64,000 nt of DNA from Tetracentron sinense (lineage: Eukaryota; Streptophyta; Magnoliopsida; Trochodendrales; Trochodendraceae): positions 12,304,041 to 12,368,040 of the forward strand of contig CM026562.1 in the NCBI GenBank assembly GCA_015143295.1, written 5' to 3'. Below are positions 1 to 10,157 of the stretch, piece after piece (the stretch's first letter is position 1; every line of letters starts with the position of its first letter). The translations under genes and the position numbers were made by a program. The notes under the pieces were generated by a model, which did no database searches, was not told the DNA's origin, and was given only the letters and a program-made list of their open reading frames with translations.

Positions 1-1
1 T

Positions 2-2354
2 CGATGCGTGATTGTATTCATTGATGACATTTTGGTGTATTCCCAGACACGGGAAGATCACGCACGAGACCTCCGCCTCGCTTTGGAGATGTTGAGAGAG
101 CATAGGCTATATGCCAAATTGAGTAAGTGCGAGTTCTGGTTAGAGAAGGTCGCATTTCTTGGACATGTGGTGTCGGCCGAGGGCATTTCTGTAGATCCAG
201 CCAAGGTTGAGGCAGTCATGAGTTGGGAGAGGCCCAAGAGCGTCACGGAGATACGTAGTTTCCTCGGATTGGCAGGCTACTACCGGAGATTTGTGGAGGG
301 ATTCTCCAGTTTGGCTGCACCTCTCACCTACTTGACAAGGAAAAATGCAAAGTTCAGTTGGAGTGACCGATGTGAAGTAAGTTTCCAAGAGTTGAAGAAA
401 TGCCTCACCACAGCCCCTGTCCTTACTGTGCCATCTGGACCTTTTGGGTATGAGGTGTACAGCGATGCCTCGCATGTTGGACTCGGGTGTGTCCTAATGC
501 AACACAAGAAGGTCATTGCCTATGCATCAAGGCAGTTGAAAGAGCATGAAAAGAACTACCCCACTCACGACTTGGAGCTTGCGGCGGTCGTGTTTGCACT
601 TAAAATTTGGCGACATTATCTGTACGGGGTGGAGTTCTATGTGTACACGGACCACAAGAGCCTCAAGTATCTCTTTTCTCAAAAAGAGTTAAACTTACGA
701 CAACGGCGTTGGATTGAGTTCTTAAAGGACTACGAGTGCACTATCCAATATCACCCGGGAAAAGCAAATGTGGTGGCAGATGCTCTGAGTAGGAAACCCT
801 CGGGGTTGTTGGCTCACATGTTGGTGCGGGAATGGAGACTGTTAGACGATTTGGCAAATCTAGACATCAGTGTGAACGATTCTGTCCGCAGTCCGGTTTT
901 GGCAAATGTTACAGTTCGGCCGTACCTTATAGACTTGATCCAGGAGTATCAAGCCACGGACACTGACTTGTTGGTTTTCCGGGATAGGGAAGTGGCCAAG
1001 GGTAGTACGGACTTCTCTCTCACTAGCCGAGGTGCTATTACATTCAAGGGAAGACTTTGTGTCCCAGCCAATGTAGACCTTCGGAGAGAGATTATGGACG
1101 AGGCTCACCGGTCTAAGTATACAGTGCATCCCGGAGGGACAAAGATGTATCGGAACCTCAAGAGTCACTTTTGGTGGCGAAACATGAAGAGGGAGGTTGC
1201 GGAGTATGTGGCACGGTGTTTGGTGTGCCAACAGGTGAAAGCGGAGCATTTGAGACCGGCAGGTCTTTTGCAGTCTCTCCCTATTCCCGAGTGGAAATGG
1301 GAACATCTCTATGGACTTCATCGTGGGATTGCCGAAGACGGTCAAGAAGACTGATGCTATATGGGTAGTTATTGATAGACTCACGAAGTCCGCTCATTTC
1401 TTACCATACCGGACTACATTCAACTCCAATCAGTTAGCGGAGCTATACATCAAGGAAATAGTCCGATTACACGGGGTGCCAGTGAGTATTGTGTCGGATA
1501 GAGACCCAAGATTCACATCCAGGTTTTGGAAAAGTTTTCAAGGTGCAATGGGCTCCCGATTAGACTTTAGCACAGCTTTCCACCCACAGACCGACGGGCA
1601 AACCGAGAGGGTGAATCAGGTTATTGAAGATATGCTCCGAGCATGTATGCTAGACTTCAAGGGAAGTTGGGAAGATCACCTACCTTTGGTGGAATTCGCT
1701 TACAACAATAGTTATCAAGAAAGCATACAAATGGCGCCTTTCGAGGCTTTGTACGGAAGGAGTTGTAGATCCCCGTTGTATTGGGATGAAGTGGGAGAAA
1801 GAAAGATTTTGGGCCCCGAGTTAATTGAACAAACCGCGGATAGGGTCAAGCTTATCCGGGAGAGGTTGAAGACCGCACAAGATAGACAGAAAAGCTATGC
1901 CGACAACCGAAGGAGGGATCTTGAATTCCGAGTCGGTGATTTTGTGTTTGTAAGGATTTCACCGACCAAAGGTGTTATGCGATTCGGGAAGAGAGGCAAG
2001 CTTAGCCCGAGATATGTGGGTCCGTTCGAGATCATTACTCGAGTTGGCGAGGTGGCTTACCGTGTTGCTTTGCCCGCTCACATGGCGGCGGTCCACAACG
2101 TGTTTCATATCTCCCAGCTTCGGAAGTACATCCCGGATCCTTCTCACGTCATCGAGCTTGATCCGGTTGAGATTCGAGAGGATCTCACTTTGGTTGAGAA
2201 GCCGATTCATATTTTGGATCGAAGAGACCAAGTACTTTCGGCAACAAGACTATTCCGCTAGTTCTCGTGCAATGGCAACATCACGCTCAGGAAGAGGCTA
2301 CATGGGAACAGTGAGGACGAAGTCAGGCCGAAGTACCCCTAGTTGTTTCAATGA
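2..2354 (+). pseudogene. Pol polyprotein fragment (RT, RNase H, integrase, chromodomain), frameshifted
   Basis: This encodes the second half of a Ty3/gypsy Pol. Visible in order are the RT catalytic motif FIDD with [12 protein letters not shown], the RNase H start [16 protein letters not shown] and later [11 protein letters not shown], the integrase zinc-binding region ([11 protein letters not shown], then CLVCQQ), the integrase core ([31 protein letters not shown]) and the GPF module ([18 protein letters not shown]). The frame breaks near 1303, where A2 has two more bases, and again at about 2235, where several small indels scramble the chromodomain. The end is set by alignment with the intact C-terminus of B1. 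It is not functional as it stands; some breaks may be assembly errors because the right part borders a gap. Confidence 0.9.
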
Positions 2355-2452
2355 TTTTGGGTATTACTTGTAATTTGTTTCGAATTGTATATGCTAAGTT
2401 GTTAAATTCGAAGCACACGCATTGTGAGCCAAATTCGAGGACGAAATTTTGT

Positions 2453-2465
2453 AATGGGGGGAGAA
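2453..2465 (+). other. Polypurine tract of A1
   Basis: A purine run AATGGGGGGAGAA lies directly before the LTR start TGTAGGCACC. This is the expected primer for plus-strand synthesis. Confidence 0.8.
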
Positions 2466-3631
2466 TGTAGGCACCCCGGACTTTTTCATCTCCTTAATGA
2501 ATACCACCTTATAGCTAATTGGGTGGCCGTTTTTATAGTCTAAATTAATAAATAAGGAAGAAGAAATCGGAAATCCGAAACGTCCAGCAGAAATGTGCCG
2601 TTTTCGAAAGACGAACCCAACGCAAAGTTGAATCGTCGAAATCGACGAGCGAGTCAAAAGATATGGTCAAAACAGTCCAGACATGTAGAGAACCGATCGC
2701 TCGGTCCAGTCAGCGATCGATCGGTCCATAACCGATCGATCGGTAGCTATCGCACGGTCAGAAATTTTGTATGGGAAATTTTCCAGAGAGTGATTTTTTG
2801 ACCGGTCGATCGGTCAGAAACACCGATCGTCGGTAGCAACCGATCGATCGGTATAACACCGATACGCTCGGTTTCGCGGTTTTTTGCCAGAATTCATTAA
2901 GGGCTTTTTCGTTCTTTTGGGGCGGTTAACCTTTCTCTTAAGGGCGTGCTCGAGCCTTTAGGGCTTATTCAACAGAACTTAAGGATTTTGAGAGATAGAG
3001 AGAAAGGGAAGGGGATTTGAAACTCAGGTTTTCCATTTGGAGAGGGAATCAAGGGGTTTAAGAACCCTAGCTCACCCCAACTCGAGTTGCTTCAAGTCAA
3101 GGCTCAAGCTCGTGTGGGGATCATTCTCCAGCAGGGCGCCAACACAAGCACGTTTTGAAAGGGGTTTCTTACCATCTCAAGATTCTTTTCAAGCAAAGGC
3201 TTACTTCTTTCAAGTGGAGCTTCAATCAAGGGCCCCTACCAGGTCAAACTTGATTCAAGGTTAGTACACAATATAATACCTAGCATAAATATAGGTTTGT
3301 TCCTTATGAAATGTTGTTATGCTATTATGTTTGCATCATTAAAAATGTATCATCTTCATGAAACCTAATAAGATAAGAAAAAAGGTAGTGTGTGTGGGGG
3401 TTGATGTGAGATAGGATGCAGAGTTGTATGTTGGGTGATTGTGTTGATGGAAAATGTGGATGGGTAACTTTACAAATAATGAACATAAAGGATTTTTGGA
3501 GGGAAAAGTAGGAAATAAAAAGAGAAGTGACCATTAAGAAACCCTTTGGGGGGGAGGCTAGGTTGTTAAAAGAAAAAGGGAATAAATGGAATAATGAAGA
3601 AAGGAAAATAGAAATTGTGTAAATGTCTGAA
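2466..3631 (+). repeat. 3' LTR of A1, truncated by the N gap
   Basis: It starts TGTAG and aligns with the A2 3' LTR read from 33667 down to about 32490. About 1.3 kb of the LTR is therefore missing. It carries a cluster of CGATCGATCGGT-type palindromes at about 2695-2880. Many small indels against A2 occur in the last kilobase, as expected for poorly corrected sequence at a gap edge. Confidence 0.88.
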
Positions 3632-3731
3632 NNNNNNNNNNNNNNNNNNNNNNNNNNNNNNNNNNNNNNNNNNNNNNNNNNNNNNNNNNNNNNNNNNNNN
3701 NNNNNNNNNNNNNNNNNNNNNNNNNNNNNNN
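3632..3731. other. Assembly gap, exactly 100 N
   Basis: Exactly 100 N, a common placeholder for a gap of unknown size. Flanking elements imply that much more than 100 bp is missing. Confidence 0.98.
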
Positions 3732-4191
3732 AAAAAAAATGAATGTTCACGCTCACTCGGAAACATGAGCACAGATCAAACAGTAGATCCCCCGTTATTA
3801 CAGCCCAACATCCGCACAACGAGCTCGAGCAAGTGAAAATAATGAAATATATAAAATCCAACAAATCCTGCTACAGACCAGAAACATCAGAAGAATCTTT
3901 ATCAGCCATGGAGAACAGCTCAAATATCGAGATCTAAGTTCTAACAACTAGAAATCTTCAGAACCATATCTGATCATAACAAAAATTCAAGAGATCGACC
4001 AACTTTTCCAGGAACTGCTCGTCTACGACTGCTGGAAAATTCAAGAGATCGACCACCACATGCCCCCTATTTTGGCTAGTGGGTGTTTACTTAAATGCTA
4101 AGATGAGAATTTAACATACATTTGAGTAAATATTGTCAGGAAAGACAGCATGGAATAACTGATGTGGGAATATCTAAATGTTAAATTACCT

Positions 4192-5828
4192 CATTCGGCG
4201 TTCCTGGCCTCGTAGCAGGTCCAACAACAATCTGTTGTTAAGATTTACAATAAATAATGTGGGCATATCTAAATGTTAAAAAAATTTATTAATGCTTATT
4301 AGAATATATACCTGCCCATGCAACATCTGTTGGATAAGCTGTTGCATGTCATTGATTTGAGCTTGTTGGGACGCCACCCGGGTCTTCGTCTCCTCAAGTT
4401 CAGCACGCAACCTATGGGTCTCTGCAACACCACTACTACTAGCACCGAAACTCCTCGAAGATGACCCCCATAACCTGGTGGGAGTCGGGCCCATTCCATA
4501 TCCACGGACCCGTCCAGGATGATCAGGCCCCAAGACCTAAGATAAAACATCATCTCGGCCTGTGCTATCTTCTGAGCCATCCGGTACCTGGTCGAGGAGT
4601 TCCCTAATTTGGTGCTGCAAACATATTGAAACATTTACTATCTTCAATTCCAATTAAAGTGATATATATTTGATAAAATGAAATATTTAAATTACTTACA
4701 ATCTGCACTCCCGCCTGATTGTTGACCGGAAGGCCATTCTTCTTCGTGTGCGTCTTTATCCAAACCGTAGCACAGCCTGGAGTGACTAAAGAGGGACTCG
4801 CTAATCGCTATGGTAGTAACAATAATAGAACAACAAATATTTAATCCATATGCATGAAATTGTTAAATAAATTACTACGATTAAACCGAACATACCTCCT
4901 CCTCTCTAACTCTGGCGAAGCTCTTTGTGCCCGCCGTATGAGGAACCGTTTGGCACTCGCGACTCCTTTTATTTGTGGCCCTCCGTTTCTACAATATTGT
5001 TGCATAAATCAGTCAGACGGGCTAAAGTAAAATCAAAACTGTATTAACCATAATTGATTTCAATTATCAAACTAGCGGAATGCATGTGCAATGCACGTGA
5101 CTGTCCTGTTCTAGTAAGTGCAATTAAATAGACTAAATAACTACAATTAAATATCTTATATCAATAAAGACACAGTTGAGCAAAGAAAATAAGAAAATCA
5201 AACACTTTTAACCCTTCCATTCTCTTTATAATAGTAGAGATATACCTGCCCCTCCTTAGAGTACCAGAAGTCGACGAGTACATTCCATTGTTCCCGAGGA
5301 ATATCAGACGGGCACCGGGCATAGTTCTCAGCAGGAGGGTCCGTGAAAATAAAATGCTTGTTCCCCATATCGTGCTTATTGTCCCGCCATTTCTTATCTA
5401 GAGAAATCAAAAGGTAGTCATCTAGGAAAGGTGGGTAGTCGAACTTGTCCTGTAAAAACGTTATTAAATTATTAATATTTGTGAAGAAGCTACATTAGTG
5501 AATGTTAATAATAATTGACCAACTTTTTTTGTTCTTACCCTTATCATACTCAAAGCTCGTTCTTTGTTGTCATCGGTGATTTCCTTCCAATTTTGCACAT
5601 CTACTCGAAATAAATGGGCATCTCGTGCAATACCGCCCGACCATCTAGCCATCAAGCCAGCCTCCTTCCCCACTGGCTGCCCTTCTTCATTTACTCCGAC
5701 CTTCTTTTTCTCTCCAGGGCGCATCTTGTGCACCTCTTTGCATTTGGCCTTACCTCGTACCTTCCTAGGCGGCACCACGGCGGGTGTGGAAGTCCCCGCA
5801 CTAGATGGGGGGTAAGTGTAGGATCCAT
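4192..5828 (-). pseudogene. TNPA-like CACTA protein with Transposase_24 domain, multi-exon
   Basis: I reconstruct exons with GT-AG borders on the minus strand: 5828-5539, 5449-5246, 4988-4896, 4807-4700, 4614-4312 and about 4233-4192. The predicted protein has the plant Ptta/En/Spm (Transposase_24) features in order: basic N-terminal part, ARWSGGIARD, FDYPPFLDDY, SDIPREQWNVLVDFW, NKRSRECQTVPHTAGTKSFA, KTHTKKNGLPVNNQ, RPGRVRG-like GYGMGPTPTRLW, then a coiled-coil RAELEETKTRVASQQAQIND. Such proteins bind subterminal repeats in CACTA elements. A TAG stop at 4537-4539 interrupts exon 5 where relatives have glutamine, so this copy is probably inactive. The start codon lies in an upstream exon that I cannot identify, and the 3' end beyond 4192 is uncertain. 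Confidence 0.8.
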
Positions 5829-6189
5829 CTGCAAAATATTTGTATTAGCTTCTGATATAAATGAGACAAAAAAAATATCAACATTGATCAATATTGTTAG
5901 TAATGAGAAACTAGAGTATGCCATTTTTAGGATTAAATTTTGAGAGATCTTAAAGCATTCATTGATTCATAGTATTCAGGTTTGATAAAAAGTAGAAACA
6001 GGAGTATGTTATATGTGATTGATATTATTTACAAAAAGAGATATGGCAGTGTTTAACAATAACAATGGACATATCATAATATGAAATTTGGCATAGAAGC
6101 ACTAGCTGGGGTTCATTTGAATTGTTTATCTCACTTGAATCAAGATCTGGTTTGGCCCCTCGATTAAGGATATTTGCTGGAACTATCTC

Positions 6190-6590
6190 GTATTCAAGTC
6201 TAAGTTTCATTAGAAGTTGAATAACCCTATTTTGTTTTCATTCTTTTTCACTAGTTCCTCAAGAGCAGAAGCTGAAATGGAGCTAGCACAAATCATGTCT
6301 TGCTCGAACCAAAGTGCAATGAGACCAGAGTAGTAGGTCTGAATATCCTTATCTTATCTCCCTTATGGTATTGGGAGAGTTCATAATCAAGTTGGTGCTG
6401 TCGTGCTTGATTGGTTTGAGAGTACACCTTCTCCAAGTGTTCCCACATATCACAAGTAGTTTTGTAATCTTAAAGGGTTTGAGAGTACACCTTCTCCAAG
6501 TTTTGTACCCTATTAGACGTTTGTATATTAGAAGTGTCACTGCAGACGTTTGCTTCTCATGTTTCTTGAGAATTCATTTCATCATTATCA
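6190..6590 (-). pseudogene. Degenerate Ty1/copia gag fragment
   Basis: The minus strand contains short in-frame stretches typical of a copia Gag: TTCDMWEHLEKVYSQTN, ARQHQLDYELSQYHKGDK, and after a frameshift IQTYYSGLIALWFEQD. The piece is too broken to be coding. A 25-28 bp stretch (GGTTTGAGAGTACACCTTCT and following) is present twice, near 6413 and 6476. It is probably an old insertion inside the CACTA element or its flank. Confidence 0.55.
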
Positions 6591-6599
6591 AAAAAAGGC

Positions 6600-7760
6600 A
6601 GTCATCATAGATAGAGGAATGGCTTAACAATCCTCTCACAAGTCTCATCCAGAATAAATAAAAATAAAGGAACAAAAAAAAGGAGAGGATCACTACTACA
6701 ACTCCCAAGAACTTGTATCATTAAAGTTAAAACAAATATTATGACAAAGAATCAATAGGCCTTAAACATCCAAAACTGAACCCAACCAGCTAGCATATAG
6801 TATGATGGTAACAATTAATTGATCTTCAATGATGAATAGACGAGCCTCGTGAATCAGAAGCAAGTGTAGAAATCAATCGTACCGGTCAGTACAAAAGGTG
6901 TGCATAAGGAGCTCGACTCACCAGCTTTGTGAAGAAATAGAAAGTTGCATATAGGAATAGGTATAGTGAAACTTTGGATGTTATGCATTCACTGTTATGC
7001 ATAACAGTTAATAATTGAGAGCTCAAAGATTTCGAAATTATACAAATTTGTTTCTTAGTTGAGCTCTAAATTATTTCCACCAAGTATACAGAAGATGTGT
7101 TGAACATATAATTTGTTTTTGTTTTTAGCTGATCTGTTGTAATCATGTGTAGGGTTATCTGTGGCCTATTTATCTGGTAGGCATTCCTTGGAGAGTCAAC
7201 AATTTGGAACGTACAATCAAGATGATGTCGATGTATTGCGAGCTTTGGCTGAAGAACCTGGCATAGTTGACCTGTTCCTAACATATCCTCTTTTGTGTAG
7301 GGAAACACATGCTGGTTCAAAAGTGAAGCAGAGGTACCCAAAGAAGGACCAATGCTATGCTGATTCAGCTACAAGTTGCTGGTCCAATGACCCTTGCCAA
7401 TAGGTTCAATCAAAATCGAATTTCTACAAGCTAGAGCAATAGACTGTGAAGCAACCACAGGCCACCAAAGGAATTTCTACCGAAGAGCAATCTTGCTTTG
7501 ATACGATATAAACACCACAAGAATGATCTTGTACTCCTTACCTAGGAAAAGCCCAAGGATGGGTTTATATAAATGTACAATGAGAATCCTATATGGCATG
7601 TAGGAGATAACTATAGAAGGAGAATACATCAGAATATTACAACAATATTACAAGGATATATTATGAGTTATTATAAGATTTTAGGCTGTAGTGCACTTGG
7701 TATTCTCTTGTTCATAAAACATGTAGTAGAGACAATGCCAATTTGTGCAAGTAGAAATGA
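6600..7760. other. Noncoding, no recognised feature
   Basis: AT-rich sequence with only short chance reading frames. I see no domain, terminal repeat or RNA gene here. Part of 7560-7740 resembles retrotransposon leader or LTR sequence in composition only. Confidence 0.5.
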
Positions 7761-7765
7761 TGCAT

Positions 7766-7868
7766 ATGGATGTGATGAGTGCTACTACCATGACGAAGCA
7801 CGATCTTGGAAAGTGAAGGATGTGATGAGTGCTACTGCCATTACATCTCACGATCCTGGAAAGTGAAG
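7766..7868. repeat. Two-copy tandem repeat, about 50 bp unit
   Basis: The unit beginning GGATGTGATGAGTGCTACT and ending TTGGAAAGTGAA occurs twice head to tail, with a few substitutions, and a third partial start (GGATGCT) follows. Confidence 0.75.
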
Positions 7869-8090
7869 GATGCTCTGCTAGCCAGTCCACAAGGAAAATT
7901 CCAAGCCCACTAGCCTTCCTTCCACTGGCCTAAAGAGAGAAAGTCTTTTCTCATCATTATCAGGAGAGACCTCCATGCGCTTCTCCCAACTGAATTTTCA
8001 GATATCTAGGAGGGAGATCGAGAAGAATGAATGGGTGAGGCTTTGAAAGAACCGTGTGGTGAATGGGCAGTGGGAGAGAGTGGGAGCAGT

Positions 8091-8338
8091 GATAGAGAAT
8101 GAAGTATTAAGGAAATAAATGTAAGATAAGGTAGACTGTATTATAAGTGTATCTCATCACAATCAGAATCTTTGAACAATATCTTTAGAATTAGAAAGAA
8201 AGATATCTTAGAGAGCCATTGATCAAAGATTCTTTAATACTAAATATATCGATAAAAAAATTCTGATTGTGATGAGATATACTTAGGATACAATGCATCT
8301 CATCTTACATTTATTTCCTTAGTACTCCATTCTCTATC
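8091..8338. repeat. Hairpin (MITE-like) element, about 248 bp
   Basis: The left arm (about 8091-8170) and right arm (about 8262-8338) are inverted copies. Both begin GATAGAGAATG at their outer ends, followed by GTACTAAGGAAATAAATGTA or a near match. The arms fold into a long imperfect stem around a central AT-rich part. No clear target duplication is visible, so the superfamily is unassigned. Confidence 0.72.
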
Positions 8339-8689
8339 CAGAAGTTGGTCAGAGGTACAGTGAGTACTGCGTAGAGGAATGGAGTTGAAGAGGTGCTGTT
8401 CAAACTTGGCTATTTGGATGCTGAAAAGGGAATGCAAGCTTGGCTCAGTTGCAGAGGTGCAGAGTAGGGTTGGTGATATCTTATCAATAGCTTTATAAGT
8501 GTAGACTATGATCGTGAGGGGACTGTATAGGGCTGTTTTTGAAAAGGGTGGAAGTGCTGTTTGTGCAGAGCGGTTGTTGCAGGGAATGTGATGCTGAGGG
8601 TTGGATAGGCTTGTGTTTTGGAAAGATCATGAAGAAGGGAGTTCCCTACCAATTGGATGTTCCAAAACTTCGGGCTATTGGAATGTGGG

Positions 8690-9225
8690 TTTTAAGCCAA
8701 GCTGGCTCATGAACTCGACTTGGCTCATTCAAACCAAGCTCAAGTTGGTATTTTAGGCTCCAACAACCAAGCCAAACTTTATTTAAACTCCAATGTTTAA
8801 ACAAACCATGCTTGAGCCACAGCCTGCTTGATTCGGCTCGGCCCAAATTTTAGCTTGAGCTCGGCTCAACTCGAAATATTATATATATATATAATAATAA
8901 CTTTTAGGAATGTTGTTGAAAAGAAAATAAAAAATAAAATAAAAAACAAAACTAACCCTAACTAAACTTCTGAACTGAGGAACGTCCTCAAATTTGATTT
9001 TTGGGTATGATTAGATTAGTTTTGAATAGTTCCTTAAATTCTAATTTAATAATAAATCGATTTATTAAACTTATGCAAAGTCTGAGCTAACGCGAGCTTG
9101 GCTCGGCTTAGTCAGGCTCAAACTCGAACTAAGCTCGAGCTTGATCATGCTTGTTCAAGCCAAGCTCAAGCCGAACTCGAGCACATGTTCAAACCAAGCT
9201 CAAGCTTGGCTCAAATAATTACCCC
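8690..9225. repeat. AGCTCGAGCTTGGCTC-rich dispersed repeat
   Basis: Two blocks (about 8690-8875 and 9085-9215) are dense in short motifs such as CAAGCTCAAG, GAGCTCGGCTC and CTCGAGCTTG in both orientations, with an AT-rich centre. Plants carry many dispersed repeats of this composition, probably nonautonomous DNA transposon remnants. Ends are approximate. Confidence 0.5.
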
Positions 9226-9764
9226 CTAGCCATAATCCATCATAGAGAACAGAAACAATGAAAGGACACTGTTATACTATTCTAAGTGGATTACATAAAA
9301 CAAATGTTTAGTCATCCAATTATAATGTGTCGTCAAATTGTCTCAAATATACAATATGTCATGCTATAAATTTTATAAATCCAAACATTGTACATGTCAC
9401 GGTTTACTATTTTTCCATAATGCCTCTTATAGAAAGTTGGGAATTGGGTAGAGATAGATGAGAAATGTTTTTGTTACGTAATGCCATTCCTATAGAGGAG
9501 TTTCTCAAAATTCTTTTAAAAATTTTATAAAAATATACAATTCGACATGCATTAGAATTTCATTTCCAAATCCTAATTTCTTTATTTTTTATTTAGCTTT
9601 TAGAAGGGTAAAAGAGTAGTGAGCTAACAATACCAAAATAACAGCATCAGCTGAGAGACACCTCCTTTTAATATAATTCCATTCAAATCAAGGTCCTTTT
9701 AGGTTTGAGTATCTTATAATAGAAACAAAGGAAAAGAGAGAGTTGCGAGCATTATCCTCGTTAT

Positions 9765-9887
9765 AACCATAACCATAGAGGAGTCCAAGTCAGTTAAACT
9801 CCAGTAAAAAGTTCATATGCTCATAGAAGAACAATATAACGTGAGTACGATAAATCTACTGACTTGGAATCCTCTATGGTTATAACT
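9765..9887. repeat. Short inverted repeat (stem about 29 bp)
   Basis: ACCATAGAGGAGTCCAAGTC around 9772-9792 is matched inversely by GACTTGGAATCCTCTATGGT at 9860-9879, extended outward by TTATAAC-like sequence. The loop is about 65 nt. It could be a small foldback element; nothing shows expression. Confidence 0.65.
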
Positions 9888-10157
9888 TGAGTCATTAGAA
9901 GCCTTTTCAAGTGCTCTTTTAACTCCATGTAAAACTCATCATTAATCCAACCAATGGTTGAATATGCCAAGCAAAAGCCCAAAATAGAATTATATTATAA
10001 AACTAGGAGATAATCAATAGTCAACTGCTACAATAATTGAAACTTGAGGATGGAAAACAAAAACACAAATACATTTCTTGATTGTTTGGAAGTGTTGGAT
10101 AAGTCCATGCTCACATTTAACAAACAATTCAACAATCAATACAACAATAAAGAATCA

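Larger units (their letters stand above)
1..3631 (+). mobile_element. Ty3/gypsy chromovirus, subfamily A, 3' part (A1)
   Basis: The window opens inside the reverse transcriptase of a long-LTR Ty3/gypsy element and continues through RNase H, integrase, chromodomain, purine tract and about half of the 3' LTR before the N gap. Order and motifs are those of the Tekay/Del chromovirus lineage. The coding part is nearly identical to the inverted copy A2 (about 33870-36130), and most differences I can see are one- or two-base indels. The 5' LTR, gag, protease and the first part of the reverse transcriptase lie outside the window. Confidence 0.93.

Noticed and set aside
3325-3864. Reading frames crossing the N gap
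   Set aside because: They consist largely of undetermined residues and LTR sequence.
6687-6700. CACTACTACA string as left terminus of the CACTA element
   Set aside because: It lies between the two CACTA genes, on the wrong side of TNPA, without subterminal hairpins or a flanking B LTR.
7161-7403. 81-codon frame as a small gene
   Set aside because: No recognisable motif, no neighbouring exon and atypical composition; chance frame in AT-rich DNA.
9765-9887. MicroRNA precursor
   Set aside because: The stem is short with a long loop and there is no sign of expression; kept only as an inverted repeat.
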